A stretch of 38,756 bases of DNA from a virus. Shown here piece by piece: positions 28,282 to 36,476 of the stretch. Numbering within the stretch: position 1 is the first letter of the stretch; the number at the start of each line of letters is the position of its first letter. The notes under the pieces are model-generated. The model searched no databases, was not told where the DNA came from, and worked only from the letters and a program-made list of their open reading frames with translations. The stretch covers positions 1 to 38,756 of the IMG/VR virus record IMGVR_UViG_3300048588_000125. One strand, written 5' to 3'. Position numbers and translations under genes: made by a program.

Positions 28282-28858
28282 AGTAGGTGATGTAGTTCTA
28301 ATCCTTGAACCGGCTTTCCGCTCAGGTGAGGTCGGTACCATTGTCGAAGCTGACCGTAACTCAGGTGAAGTAGGGAGGTGCGATTGCGAAATCAAATTCG
28401 GCGAGAAAGACTACGGACTGTACGATTACAGTGAACTGAAGCTGTGGGAACCGGGCACGCCAACACCTGAGCAAACACCTTCCCATTTTGCACACAAACA
28501 AATCTCAGGCAACGGGGTACAAATGGAAAACATGACCAAAGCACAGTATGCAAAGTTTGTTGAAGGTACGTTTTCGGAAATGCTTGCTCTCATCAAGCGT
28601 AAAAACGCGGACTACACAGGCTCAGGTGACGACCCTTTCGCCAACTTTCGCCGAGCTACACAAGTAGGTGTTCACCCTATCAGCGGTCTGGCTGTGCGAT
28701 TCTTGGATAAGGTCGCGCGTATCGAAAGCTTCCTACAGGCCGGCAAGCTTGAGAACGAAAGCTTCGAAGACGCATGGCTCGACGTCATCGGTTATGCGTG
28801 TCTTGCGCTCGGTATGCTCAAAGAGCGAAACGACAAGTTAGGCGAGGGCAAATGGTAA
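28271..28858 (+). CDS. DUF1599 / Nmad1-like protein with N-terminal KOW-like domain
   Basis: The ATG at 28271 follows AAGGAGAG at ideal spacing. A GTG six codons upstream is less likely. The first 60 residues (MGFKVGDVVLILEPAFRSGE, CDCEIKFGEKDYGLYDYSEL) look like a KOW/SH3-type barrel. From about residue 90 the sequence matches DUF1599, named nucleotide modification associated domain 1: KRKNADYTGSGDDPFANFRR, then RFLDKVARIESFL and ESFEDAWLDVIGYACLALGM. That family has been linked by gene context to modified nucleotides, with no proven activity. It is followed directly by the Cas4-like gene. Confidence 0.75.
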   Translation: MGFKVGDVVLILEPAFRSGEVGTIVEADRNSGEVGRCDCEIKFGEKDYGLYDYSELKLWEPGTPTPEQTPSHFAHKQISGNGVQMENMTKAQYAKFVEGTFSEMLALIKRKNADYTGSGDDPFANFRRATQVGVHPISGLAVRFLDKVARIESFLQAGKLENESFEDAWLDVIGYACLALGMLKERNDKLGEGKW

Positions 28859-29619
28859 GAATATCGCCCTCGTCTTTGACCTGGACCGAAGGCGGTGCAA
28901 ATGCCGCCTCTTTTAACGGGCACTGCTGGCGCTTCATCAAACACACCCAAGACCGCCGCTCACAGATTGACCCGCTGTACGGGTTAACGGGTGCGATGCA
29001 TGAACACTTCCACCAGCGAGAGCTTGAGAATCAAGGTGTTTCGTTTGAACGTGAAAAAGCGTTCCAAATTGAGACGGACACTTTCACTATCAGCGGGCGA
29101 ATGGACTTCCGTTTACCCGACTCCGTCGACGAGTGCAAGTCGTCGCTCAAGCCGCTTTATCTGAAAGACCTACCCAAGATTGACCATACCTACCAGCTGG
29201 CCTTTTACATGGCACAGGAACAGGTACAGCGCGGTCGTCTTGTGTATGGTCGTATCCAAGAGAACCAGGGCGGTCTGCTGGTTCGCACCCAGCTTGAGAC
29301 GGTGGACATTTCAATTACCGACGGCGGCGACGTTCTGGCTGGCGCGGTATATACCGGTTTCAACGTCGATTCGCTGATGCTCTCGGCTGCGGGTCTTGCT
29401 ACGGCACTGGTCAGCGACGTGATGCCCGACCGACCTATTCCACGCGGGTTTATGGGACCGTGCAAATACTGTCCGTTAGCCGCTACCTGCGACCGGTACG
29501 ACGCCGGGGAAATCAACCAAGACGAATTCAAAGCAGAAGTTCCGTCGGCTCTTGCGAATGCGAAGTCGACGCCCGCGAAAATGATCAAACTGAAAGGAAC
29601 TGTTAATGGAAAATTTTAG
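28852..29619 (+). CDS. PD-(D/E)XK nuclease of the Cas4/RecB family
   Basis: The start is the ATG at 28852, overlapping the end of the DUF1599-like gene, with GAGGGC upstream. The 255-residue protein shows the nuclease core Asp85 in GRMDF and Glu94-x-Lys96 in DECKSS, followed by the Q-containing helix (TYQLAFYMAQEQ). A C-terminal cysteine cluster CKYCPLAATC, with Cys25 near the N-terminus, could hold a 4Fe-4S cluster as in Cas4 and AddB. It would process DNA ends during replication or recombination. No Cas genes or CRISPR array are present. Confidence 0.85.
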   Translation: MVRISPSSLTWTEGGANAASFNGHCWRFIKHTQDRRSQIDPLYGLTGAMHEHFHQRELENQGVSFEREKAFQIETDTFTISGRMDFRLPDSVDECKSSLKPLYLKDLPKIDHTYQLAFYMAQEQVQRGRLVYGRIQENQGGLLVRTQLETVDISITDGGDVLAGAVYTGFNVDSLMLSAAGLATALVSDVMPDRPIPRGFMGPCKYCPLAATCDRYDAGEINQDEFKAEVPSALANAKSTPAKMIKLKGTVNGKF

Positions 29620-30352
29620 CAAAGACCTGTTTGAGTTCGACAAGGAAGTAGAAGGTAACATGACCGACGCCGAACTCAAAGAAGCCGTCGCGTCCACGCC
29701 TTCCATTGAGCCTTACAAGCGTCAGCAGCTGACGATTCTTGCTGTTGAGCCACGCGGCGTCAGCGAGTCTGACGACAACTGGTTGGCCTTTAAGCTTTAC
29801 CTTGGGTTGCCAGAATGGAAGCCTGCGACTGAAGAGAAAGACGGCAAAACCAAGATCATCTTTGTTGACGACAAGGGTAAAAAGAAAATGGCAATCAGCC
29901 ATTACCTTCTGGTGCCGCGCCGTAAAACTGTCACCTACATCGGCAAGAAGGGTCCTACCCCATTCGTCTTCCGTAACGCGCAGGACTTCATTGCTGGCCT
30001 GGGTCACACCTTGCTGCCGTCCACTGTAGCCGAAACGGTAGGCGCGCTCTTCTCAAAACCTGAAGCTCTTGTGGGCGCTGTCATTGACCTGCAGCCGGGT
30101 TACGAAGCCGACCATGTGGCCTATATCGGTCCTGACGAGTTCGCGATTAAAGACAAGAACGGCTCACTTGTGAAGCTGTTTCTTGAAGGTGTTGAGCAAG
30201 AAAACAAGTTCTCAGACAAGAACGCAGCCGAGGGCTTGGCAATCGCCTGCGGTCGCGACGTGGACATGAAAAACACCTTCCTTAAAGCAATCAAAATTTT
30301 CCCGGCGAAAGAGCCCTTCAAGGTGAAAAAGAAGGCTTCTTTTGACGATTAA
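29606..30352 (+). CDS. Probable single-stranded DNA-binding or replication accessory protein, 248 aa
   Basis: The protein starts MENFSKDLFEFDKEVEGNMT, has a beta-rich central region (YKRQQLTILAVEPRGVSESD, KKMAISHYLLVPRRKTVTYI) and ends with a basic stretch and SFDD. A short acidic tail with an aromatic residue is typical of phage ssDNA-binding proteins such as T7 gp2.5. It lies between the Cas4-like nuclease and the primase. No OB-fold motif can be proven by eye, so the call rests on composition, tail and context. Confidence 0.5.
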   Translation: MENFSKDLFEFDKEVEGNMTDAELKEAVASTPSIEPYKRQQLTILAVEPRGVSESDDNWLAFKLYLGLPEWKPATEEKDGKTKIIFVDDKGKKKMAISHYLLVPRRKTVTYIGKKGPTPFVFRNAQDFIAGLGHTLLPSTVAETVGALFSKPEALVGAVIDLQPGYEADHVAYIGPDEFAIKDKNGSLVKLFLEGVEQENKFSDKNAAEGLAIACGRDVDMKNTFLKAIKIFPAKEPFKVKKKASFDD

Positions 30353-30361
30353 GGGGTTAGC

Positions 30362-31150
30362 ATGCGGCTGTTTTGGGAATGGGTCAAGCAGCCAAACAAG
30401 CGAGCCGGAAACATGGTATCTGCCGAGGTCTTAGCTACCTCGGTTTCTCACCGTAACGCAGGTTTTCGCACGGTCTATGCATTCTCCGAGACAGACGCCG
30501 CTGCTATACGCGCTACCGGCACCAGCCAAGGTTTAGCCTATTACACGCCGTGCGCAGACACTCTGACAATCGACCTGGACGATGGCGACAAGACTTTGCC
30601 GATACTGCTTGACCGAATTCTTGAACGTGGTCTGCGTTGCGAGGTGTGGTCAAGCGGCGGCAAGGGCTATCATCTTGTGTTGTCTCATCCTCTTATTTGT
30701 GACAAACGCTTGCCGTACTCTCACGCCCGCTTTGTCGAGCAGCTAGCTGCTGGGCTCAAGTTCGACGACACGCTTTATCGCGCGTCCAGCCTAATCTCTT
30801 TGCCCGGCAGATTACACAATAAAACCAAACGTAAAAAACGTTTGATAGAAATTTGGGAAGGGGATAACGCCGTGATCGAATTGAAAGAGAAACCGCCCGC
30901 CTCATTTCATCAAGGTAGTGACGTTACTATGCTACAAGAAGCCGTTTCTCATTTGCAAGATCTCTCTGTCAGACAGCCGCGACAAGGGCAGCGTCATAAC
31001 AGAATCTGGCTGTGCGCTCGCTGTTTCGCTGAAGCTGGAATAAGCATCGACACGGCTATGGAACTACTTACGGCAGTAAACGATAGTTGGGAAGAGCCAA
31101 AGACAGAATCAGAAGTCACAACGGCAGTAACCCAAGCATACAAAGGGTAG
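30362..31150 (+). CDS. Archaeo-eukaryotic-type primase (AEP) with PriCT-like C-terminus
   Basis: The 262-residue protein shows AEP motif I as Asp71-x-Asp73 in TIDLDDG, motif II SSGGKGYHL (residues 97-105) and a later motif near SLISLPGRLHNKT. The C-terminal 70 residues (RQGQRHNRIWLCARCFAEAG to VTQAYKG) look like a primase C-terminal PriCT-type helical domain. It should make primers for the phage polymerase. AAGGGG precedes the ATG. It lies just upstream of an HNH gene and a helicase, so primase and helicase are on separate chains, unlike T7 gp4. Confidence 0.8.
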   Translation: MRLFWEWVKQPNKRAGNMVSAEVLATSVSHRNAGFRTVYAFSETDAAAIRATGTSQGLAYYTPCADTLTIDLDDGDKTLPILLDRILERGLRCEVWSSGGKGYHLVLSHPLICDKRLPYSHARFVEQLAAGLKFDDTLYRASSLISLPGRLHNKTKRKKRLIEIWEGDNAVIELKEKPPASFHQGSDVTMLQEAVSHLQDLSVRQPRQGQRHNRIWLCARCFAEAGISIDTAMELLTAVNDSWEEPKTESEVTTAVTQAYKG

Positions 31151-31154
31151 ACTT

Positions 31155-31607
31155 ATGTTTGTTCAGATCCCTGGCTATGCAAGATACTTAATAGATGATC
31201 AAGGCGTCGTAGTATCAACTCACAAAGGCAAGTGGAAGGTGTTAAAACCTTTCGTACAACAAGGCTCAGGCTATCTGCGAGTTGATCTGTGTGCGTCGGG
31301 CAAGGTGTTCAAACTGTCTGTTCATCGTCTAGTGCTTTTGGCGTTTGTCGGACACTCAAGTCTTGAAGTAAACCACAAAAACGGCGTTAAGACCGACAAC
31401 AGGCTTGAAAACCTTGAGTACTGTACAAGCAAGGAAAACACTGCTCACTCTTACGCCAACAACTTACAACAAACAAAATTTTCAAAAGCGCTGCTTGCCG
31501 AGGTCGTGTCCGCTAAAGGTACTATGTCGCATGCCGCAGCTGCTAAGAAATTCAGGCTTTCCAAAGCCTACGTAGGACATCTTTGGAAAGGTAAACACGA
31601 TGTTTGA
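31155..31607 (+). CDS. HNH homing endonuclease, second copy
   Basis: The 150-residue protein starts MFVQIPGYARYLIDDQGVVV (NUMOD4-like), then carries the HNH core VHRLVLLAF and VNHKNGVKTDNRLENLEYCT (about residues 57-98), and ends in a helix-turn-helix-like segment (SHAAAAKKFRLSKAYVGHLW). It is related to the HNH protein at 2842 along its whole length. It stands between primase and helicase genes in the same direction and overlaps the helicase start by eight bases. It is probably a freestanding homing endonuclease that targets a related phage. Confidence 0.9.
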   Translation: MFVQIPGYARYLIDDQGVVVSTHKGKWKVLKPFVQQGSGYLRVDLCASGKVFKLSVHRLVLLAFVGHSSLEVNHKNGVKTDNRLENLEYCTSKENTAHSYANNLQQTKFSKALLAEVVSAKGTMSHAAAAKKFRLSKAYVGHLWKGKHDV

Positions 31608-33051
31608 AAATTTCGACGGCTCGTCTCGCATCCCACGCCCTATCCAATCCGAAGCGCTCGCTTGGCTTGAAGCTAAACGCGAAAAGAAGCGCAAGGCTCT
31701 TGTGGGTCCAGTCGGCATGGGAAAGTCCGCAGTCATGCGCGCCTACCAAAAAGAGTTCGGCGGCGTAATCGTACCGCCTGTGAACGTGCTCGCTGATCAG
31801 CTTGAGCGCGACTACCCGGAAGTGAACTTGCTCAAAGGTCTTTCTAACTACCACTGTGAAGAGTGGGGCGAAGACTGCGAGACGGTTCGCTCTGTCAATG
31901 ACAACAAGTCTTGTGGTGATTGCCGGTACTCGAAGTGTCGGCAGAAGGTGATTGACGCTGAGCCGTCGATAGTCAACCCACTGGCTCTGTTCTACTCGAA
32001 ACAAGCGCCGCACAAGCCGTACCCCACAGTCTTGATTGACGAGTGTCACCGGCTCTTCTCGCTGCTGGAACTGGCCTGCTCTGACGAGTTCTCACACTCG
32101 CGCTACAAGTTCCCTGAAAAAATGGACAGCGTGAAGACTGTGGCCGATTGGCTGACGAAAGTCGCAATTCAGTATGCGGACTTGGCGAAAACCTACCGAG
32201 CACAAGATAACCTCAAGAAAGCTATGCAGGCGGCTAAGCGCTGCACGTCGATTTCAGTGTTGCGCGACCGAATGCTCACCAACCCTGCAAATTTCGTGTT
32301 TTGGTATGAGGAAAGGCAGCTGAAAAATGGCCTGGAAACCTACCTCAAGATCAGCCCGGTAGAGGTGCCTCGGGGTATCGTGAATGAGGTTTTAGGTCCC
32401 TATGAAGACCTGATTATCACGTCAGCTACCCTACCCCAGCGCTGGGCACGCAAGATATTCGGGACGGATGACTTCGAATACAAGGAACTCGACAGCCCTA
32501 TCCCGGTTGAAAACAGGCCAGTTTACGTGAAGCCCGCTGGCCTGACCGCTAAGTCCGACCCTTCCGAAGTAGCCGCTTGGATAAAGCAGCAAATGAGCCA
32601 ACACCCCGGTAACACAATCGTCCACGTTACCTATTCTATGGCTAAGGCGCTGACGCGGTTCTTTCCGCACGCTCTGACCCATACTGCCGAGACTAAGGAC
32701 GCGGTCATGGCTCGGTTCAAGGCCGAGGGCGGAATGTGGCTGGCTCCTGGCTGTGCTGAAGGTATCGACTTGCCCGGTAAGCAAGGTGAAACCAACCTTA
32801 TACCAATTTTGCCTTTTGCGAATATCGGCGCTCCGATTGTGGCGGCTCGCATGGCATTGCCCATGGGTCGCGCTGACTACGAACTCGATACACTGGTGAA
32901 CACGATACAGGCAGCTGGTCGCACGACTCGCGGTGCTGACGACAGGTCAACAACTGTCATTGGCGACGCCCGTATCATGCGTCTGATTCAAACACACAAG
33001 ACACAAATTCCACGCAGCTTTGTTGAGGCTGTGAAATACGTAACGAGGTGA
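31600..33051 (+). CDS. XPD/DinG-like Fe-S DNA helicase
   Basis: The 483-residue superfamily 2 helicase has Walker A GPVGMGKSA (residues 36-44), Walker B LIDECHRL (DECH at 147-150) and the C-terminal motif VI QAAGRTTRG. Between motifs I and II lies a cysteine group (Cys86, Cys93, Cys105, Cys108, Cys113) as in the 4Fe-4S domain of the XPD/DinG family. It would unwind DNA, probably 5' to 3', at the replication fork or in recombination. A GGAAAGG ribosome site lies in the end of the HNH gene. No DnaB-like helicase is present, so this may be the replicative helicase. Confidence 0.85.
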   Translation: MFENFDGSSRIPRPIQSEALAWLEAKREKKRKALVGPVGMGKSAVMRAYQKEFGGVIVPPVNVLADQLERDYPEVNLLKGLSNYHCEEWGEDCETVRSVNDNKSCGDCRYSKCRQKVIDAEPSIVNPLALFYSKQAPHKPYPTVLIDECHRLFSLLELACSDEFSHSRYKFPEKMDSVKTVADWLTKVAIQYADLAKTYRAQDNLKKAMQAAKRCTSISVLRDRMLTNPANFVFWYEERQLKNGLETYLKISPVEVPRGIVNEVLGPYEDLIITSATLPQRWARKIFGTDDFEYKELDSPIPVENRPVYVKPAGLTAKSDPSEVAAWIKQQMSQHPGNTIVHVTYSMAKALTRFFPHALTHTAETKDAVMARFKAEGGMWLAPGCAEGIDLPGKQGETNLIPILPFANIGAPIVAARMALPMGRADYELDTLVNTIQAAGRTTRGADDRSTTVIGDARIMRLIQTHKTQIPRSFVEAVKYVTR

Positions 33052-33797
33052 GGTTGTGCTATATGCTTTGGATTTATTTAGCGGCATTGGAGGCAACTCC
33101 ATTGGACTCAAAGACTACATCCGAACCGTTGCTTACTGTGAAGCAGACAGACATGCTCAAGCCGTGCTTCTTTCCAGAATGTCAGATGGAGAGCTTCCAG
33201 CCGCACCAATCTGCACAGATGTTACTCGGCTGGATGGATATGTACTCAGGGATAAAGTGGACATCATCATTGCCGGGTTCCCATGCCAGGACATTAGCGT
33301 TGCAGGCAAGGGTGCAGGATTGGAAGGACAGCGTTCAGGACTTTTTTATGAAGTCGTGCGCTTGGCCAAAGAAGTCCAGCCCACTTTCCTATTCCTTGAA
33401 AACGTCCCAACAATCCGAACACGGGGATTGGACCAAGTTGTCGAAGAACTTACCGAAGCAGGGTATGACTGTCGATGGACTATGCTTTCCGCTGCAGACG
33501 TTGGTGCCACGCAAATCCGTGAAAGGTGGTTTCTACTGGCTAACACCAAGAGCGGCTGTGATAGAAGAGAGCTACCAAACTTACTTGAAGAGAATGAAAG
33601 CCAGCCCAAACCCCAAAAACAATACAAAGACAAGACCAGGGAATCTATCGCAGCAGCTTGGTGGGCCAGCGAACCCAACGTGGGTCGAGTGGCTGATGGG
33701 GGTTACCCAGCGAGTGGACCGCCTTAAACGACTTGGGAATGCAGTGGTTCCGCAGCAAGCGAAAACCGCTTTTGAAATCCTGATGGGGATTAAATAA
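33048..33797 (+). CDS. Overlapping reading frame carrying methyltransferase motif X and a possible overprinted protein
   Basis: A 250-codon frame runs out of phase with the methyltransferase over its whole length; a GTG at 33048 or the ATG at 33063 could start it. Its last 31 residues (VTQRVDRLKRLGNAVVPQQA onward) are methyltransferase motif X. Upstream, in the overlapping part, it reads SHARTLALQARVQDW, LPKQGMTVDGLCFPLQTLVP, GGFYWLTP and NPTWVEWLMG. This order resembles a phage protein type I recall as separate genes near cytosine methyltransferases. It may be genuine overprinting, or those proteins may themselves come from this shifted frame. Translation is unproven. Confidence 0.4.
   Translation: MRLCYMLWIYLAALEATPLDSKTTSEPLLTVKQTDMLKPCFFPECQMESFQPHQSAQMLLGWMDMYSGIKWTSSLPGSHARTLALQARVQDWKDSVQDFFMKSCAWPKKSSPLSYSLKTSQQSEHGDWTKLSKNLPKQGMTVDGLCFPLQTLVPRKSVKGGFYWLTPRAAVIEESYQTYLKRMKASPNPKNNTKTRPGNLSQQLGGPANPTWVEWLMGVTQRVDRLKRLGNAVVPQQAKTAFEILMGIK
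33056..33727 (+). CDS. dcm: DNA cytosine-5 methyltransferase, frameshifted near its C-terminus
   Basis: The start is a GTG at 33056 after GAGGTGAGG. Motif I DLFSGIGG (about residues 6-13), catalytic Cys77 in GFPCQDIS, ENV (115-117) and QIRER (153-157) are all present, so the catalytic domain looks intact. This frame ends after GRVADGGYPASGPP. If one base of the G5 run at 33698-33702 is skipped, the reading continues as VTQRVDRLKRLGNAVVPQQ, which is motif X, to a stop at 33795-33797, giving about 246 residues, a usual size. This is either a natural or sequencing indel or +1 slippage on GGGGG. The corrected end overlaps the next ATG (TAATG), which favours the longer product as ancestral. Activity may protect the phage from restriction. 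Confidence 0.8.
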   Translation: MLYALDLFSGIGGNSIGLKDYIRTVAYCEADRHAQAVLLSRMSDGELPAAPICTDVTRLDGYVLRDKVDIIIAGFPCQDISVAGKGAGLEGQRSGLFYEVVRLAKEVQPTFLFLENVPTIRTRGLDQVVEELTEAGYDCRWTMLSAADVGATQIRERWFLLANTKSGCDRRELPNLLEENESQPKPQKQYKDKTRESIAAAWWASEPNVGRVADGGYPASGPP

Positions 33798-35413
33798 TGG
33801 CAAATGAAAAACTGACAGAAGACCAGCTTAACTGGTTACGCAAACACTACCATTCGGGCGACTGGTCCAGCCTCGCCAAAGCCTTCAACAAGGAATTCAA
33901 GACCAAAAAAAGCGCCGACGCTGTGCGTATCTTGTGGGGTAGGTACAAGAGCAAGGACCTATCTGGCTCTGAAGTACCTTTCGCCGACTTCACCCGTGAA
34001 TCCTTCGGTTCCGATAAGCTGAATATTAAAGAAGGTCGCTACTTTGTGACCGGCATCATGCCGCTCAATCCGATCGGCGCGCACATGCAATTCGGCAAAG
34101 CGGTTGGCGGGCGCATGGCTGGGCACGTCGATCATGAAGCATTTCTTACGTTGCGCGATACGGTTGACGCGGGGTTTTGCAGCCCTGTTCTGCTTACTGG
34201 TACTGCCCATACGCAGCTGGGTCAAAAGCAGCCGAACTACTACGACCCACACCTGAAACCGTTTCGCGATTGGATGACTTCGGGCGTGACATTCAACAAA
34301 CACCTGCAGGCCGTGGACATGCGCATCAATCCGCAGCAAGTCAAACCGCTGACAGGGCTGCAAGGTATCAAGACCGATTCGTCGCTTATCGTCGCTCACC
34401 CGCGCCAGCACATGCGGTTTATCAACCAAGGCAACGAGTTGCTGCCTTACCTTCATCACTCCACGGGCTGTTTAAACGGCCCTGATATGTATCAAGATAA
34501 CCGTATTGGACACCTTGCACGCCATGCTCATAAGGTAGGCGGCTTGATTGTCGAACTTAAAGGGGACCGATTTTTTGTACGTCAAGTCCAGTTCGACGAC
34601 GAAGGCGGATTTTACGACCTCGGCGTGTATCGTCAGTACGGTGAAAAGCCGAAATTTGTGCGACCTGAATGGGTCAAAATCGGCGACCTGCATTTTGGAC
34701 ACCATGACGAAGACTTGATGCGCGTTCTCGGCGAAATTCTTGGGTTGTTGCAACCTAAACGTATCATTGTCGAGGACGCTCGCGACGGCTATTCGCACAC
34801 TCACCATATTCGGAACATGCCTGACAAGGTTAAGCGTTTGCAATCGGACTGGGGTAAGAGCATCAAAGCCGAAGTCGAACTGGTCAAGGCAATGATGTCC
34901 CGGATTGAAGGTATGGTGCCGAAAGACTGCCAGATTGTGTTCACAGACGACAACCATGGACGTTTCCTAAAACGGTACGTCGACGAATGCCGTTACCTGG
35001 ACGACGTCGTTAACTTTGAGTTTGGGCATGAACTGCAGCTATTAAACCTGAAACGCAAAAACCTGTGGCAAGAACTGATCGACCCAAACAAGAAATACCG
35101 GTGGTTACACGCTAACCAGGACTTCATTATTGACAACTACCAGCTGTCCAACCATGGACATCTCGGCCTTAATGGGTCGCGCAACACCAAAGGCGCATAC
35201 CCCAAGATTGCCGACGCCCACGGTCACTCGCCCTTTATCGAAGACGATCACTGGAGAGCGGGTCACTGGTCGCAGGATCGCCACGGCTACAACCAAGGCC
35301 CAAGCTCTTGGATGCCTTCACTGATTGTTGGTTACCCAGGCGGGTACCTGCAGCAAATCGTTCCTATCAAAGCTCCAAAAGACCGCAAACCTTTTGAATG
35401 GAGGCTTACATGA
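33797..35413 (+). CDS. Calcineurin-like metallophosphoesterase with N-terminal SANT/Myb-like domain, 538 aa
   Basis: The N-terminus (LTEDQLNWLRKHYHSGDWSS to GRYKSK, about residues 5-52) resembles a SANT/Myb-type DNA-binding helix bundle. The second half carries metal-site motifs of the calcineurin-like or Mre11-like class: GDLHFGHHD (about 296-304), DDNHGRF (about 384-390), NHGH (about 451) and DAHGHSP (about 473-479). Such enzymes are phosphodiesterases or nucleases. Phage T5 A1, needed for DNA transfer and host DNA breakdown, is reported to be of this class, so host DNA degradation is a possible role. The ATG shares a base with the stop of the corrected methyltransferase frame. Confidence 0.75.
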   Translation: MANEKLTEDQLNWLRKHYHSGDWSSLAKAFNKEFKTKKSADAVRILWGRYKSKDLSGSEVPFADFTRESFGSDKLNIKEGRYFVTGIMPLNPIGAHMQFGKAVGGRMAGHVDHEAFLTLRDTVDAGFCSPVLLTGTAHTQLGQKQPNYYDPHLKPFRDWMTSGVTFNKHLQAVDMRINPQQVKPLTGLQGIKTDSSLIVAHPRQHMRFINQGNELLPYLHHSTGCLNGPDMYQDNRIGHLARHAHKVGGLIVELKGDRFFVRQVQFDDEGGFYDLGVYRQYGEKPKFVRPEWVKIGDLHFGHHDEDLMRVLGEILGLLQPKRIIVEDARDGYSHTHHIRNMPDKVKRLQSDWGKSIKAEVELVKAMMSRIEGMVPKDCQIVFTDDNHGRFLKRYVDECRYLDDVVNFEFGHELQLLNLKRKNLWQELIDPNKKYRWLHANQDFIIDNYQLSNHGHLGLNGSRNTKGAYPKIADAHGHSPFIEDDHWRAGHWSQDRHGYNQGPSSWMPSLIVGYPGGYLQQIVPIKAPKDRKPFEWRLT

Positions 35414-36264
35414 TCAACTTGAAAGCGGCTGCTAAGGTCGCTGACGCAGATATCAAAAACGTGAAACTGGGCGCTGTGATTCTCGGCACTCCGAGCGCTG
35501 GCAAGTCCGGGCTCCTTGGTACCTTCGGCTGCAAGACATTGTACGCATATTTCGGTGGTGAGTCACACGGTCCGATTTCGACGTTCACGCACGCCACTAG
35601 TGAAGTTATCCCCTACCCGTTGAGCCTTGATGACGAAGGTAAAGCTTTAAACTCAACCCAAGCCTATAGCCGATTGCTTACCCTGCTTAAGGCTAAAGAC
35701 ACACTCAAAGCCGAAGGTATCGAAGCCGTTGCGATTGACGGCTTGACTGAGCTAGAAAACACAATTCTGGACATGCCTGTATGGTCGGAGCGGGTTGAGA
35801 AAGAAAAGAAAGGTAACACCTCGTATTCAGGTGATATTACGGTGTCGCTGTTTCGACCAGTCTTGGATGCGTTGCGCGCTTTGCAGCGAGATATCGGCGT
35901 GCATTACGCCGTAACCTGCATTCTTGATGTGCAGAAGTACGACAAGATCGGAACCATTCTTGAGGGTATGCCGAAGCTCAAAGGTTTCGACGTTGCGACC
36001 GGCATTATCCTGCAGTTCCCCGACCGCCTCATGATTGGACCTATAATCAATGACGAGGGTGTTGCTGTTCCCCGCTTACAAATGACGGCCAAAGCGCATC
36101 GGGAAACCAAAGATCAAACGACCAAAGCTATACGCAAGACCTACAACTTCCGCGTACAGCTTGCGGGTTGTGATATGGCGACCTTCCCTGAGTCGCTGCG
36201 ACCTGACTTGAGTCGTATGATTAAGTACAAGGCTGCGAAGAAATATTTCAAGATTGAGGCGTGA
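35410..36264 (+). CDS. RecA-fold ATPase, Sak4-like recombination protein
   Basis: The start is the ATG at 35410, five bases after GGAGG inside the preceding stop region. The 284-residue protein has a P-loop GTPSAGKSG (residues 26-34) and Walker B VAIDGLTEL. The rest resembles phage AAA_24/Sak4 proteins, small RecA-core ATPases that help single-strand annealing together with an ssDNA-binding protein. The possible ssDNA-binding protein at 29606 and the Cas4-like nuclease would complete such a system. No separate Redbeta- or Erf-type annealing protein is seen. Confidence 0.75.
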   Translation: MINLKAAAKVADADIKNVKLGAVILGTPSAGKSGLLGTFGCKTLYAYFGGESHGPISTFTHATSEVIPYPLSLDDEGKALNSTQAYSRLLTLLKAKDTLKAEGIEAVAIDGLTELENTILDMPVWSERVEKEKKGNTSYSGDITVSLFRPVLDALRALQRDIGVHYAVTCILDVQKYDKIGTILEGMPKLKGFDVATGIILQFPDRLMIGPIINDEGVAVPRLQMTAKAHRETKDQTTKAIRKTYNFRVQLAGCDMATFPESLRPDLSRMIKYKAAKKYFKIEA

Positions 36265-36265
36265 A

Positions 36266-36475
36266 ATGAAAGAGTTGGATATTTCTGAAGAGCTTTGGCG
36301 TGAATACGATTACGGCGACCGAGTGTATCGGATTGAAGCGCCTATAAAGCTGTTCTTAAAAGACGGCGGTACAGGTCACCGAGTTCTTGACTCTAAAGGT
36401 GTGACTCACTGGTGTCCAGTCAATGTATGGCACTGCATTAGATGGGAGTCGCCCGCTAAACCTGTGAGGTTCTAA
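36266..36475 (+). CDS. Small hypothetical protein, 69 aa
   Basis: The ATG at 36266 lies one base after the upstream stop, with GAGG six bases before. The protein starts MKELDISEELWREYDYGDRV and contains YRIEAPIKLFLKDGGTGHRV and GVTHWCPVNVWHCIRWE, a pattern of alternating hydrophobic and aromatic residues that suggests a small beta barrel. Similar small proteins are common in phage replication operons next to polymerase genes. The function is unknown. Confidence 0.7.
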   Translation: MKELDISEELWREYDYGDRVYRIEAPIKLFLKDGGTGHRVLDSKGVTHWCPVNVWHCIRWESPAKPVRF

Positions 36476-36476
36476 C

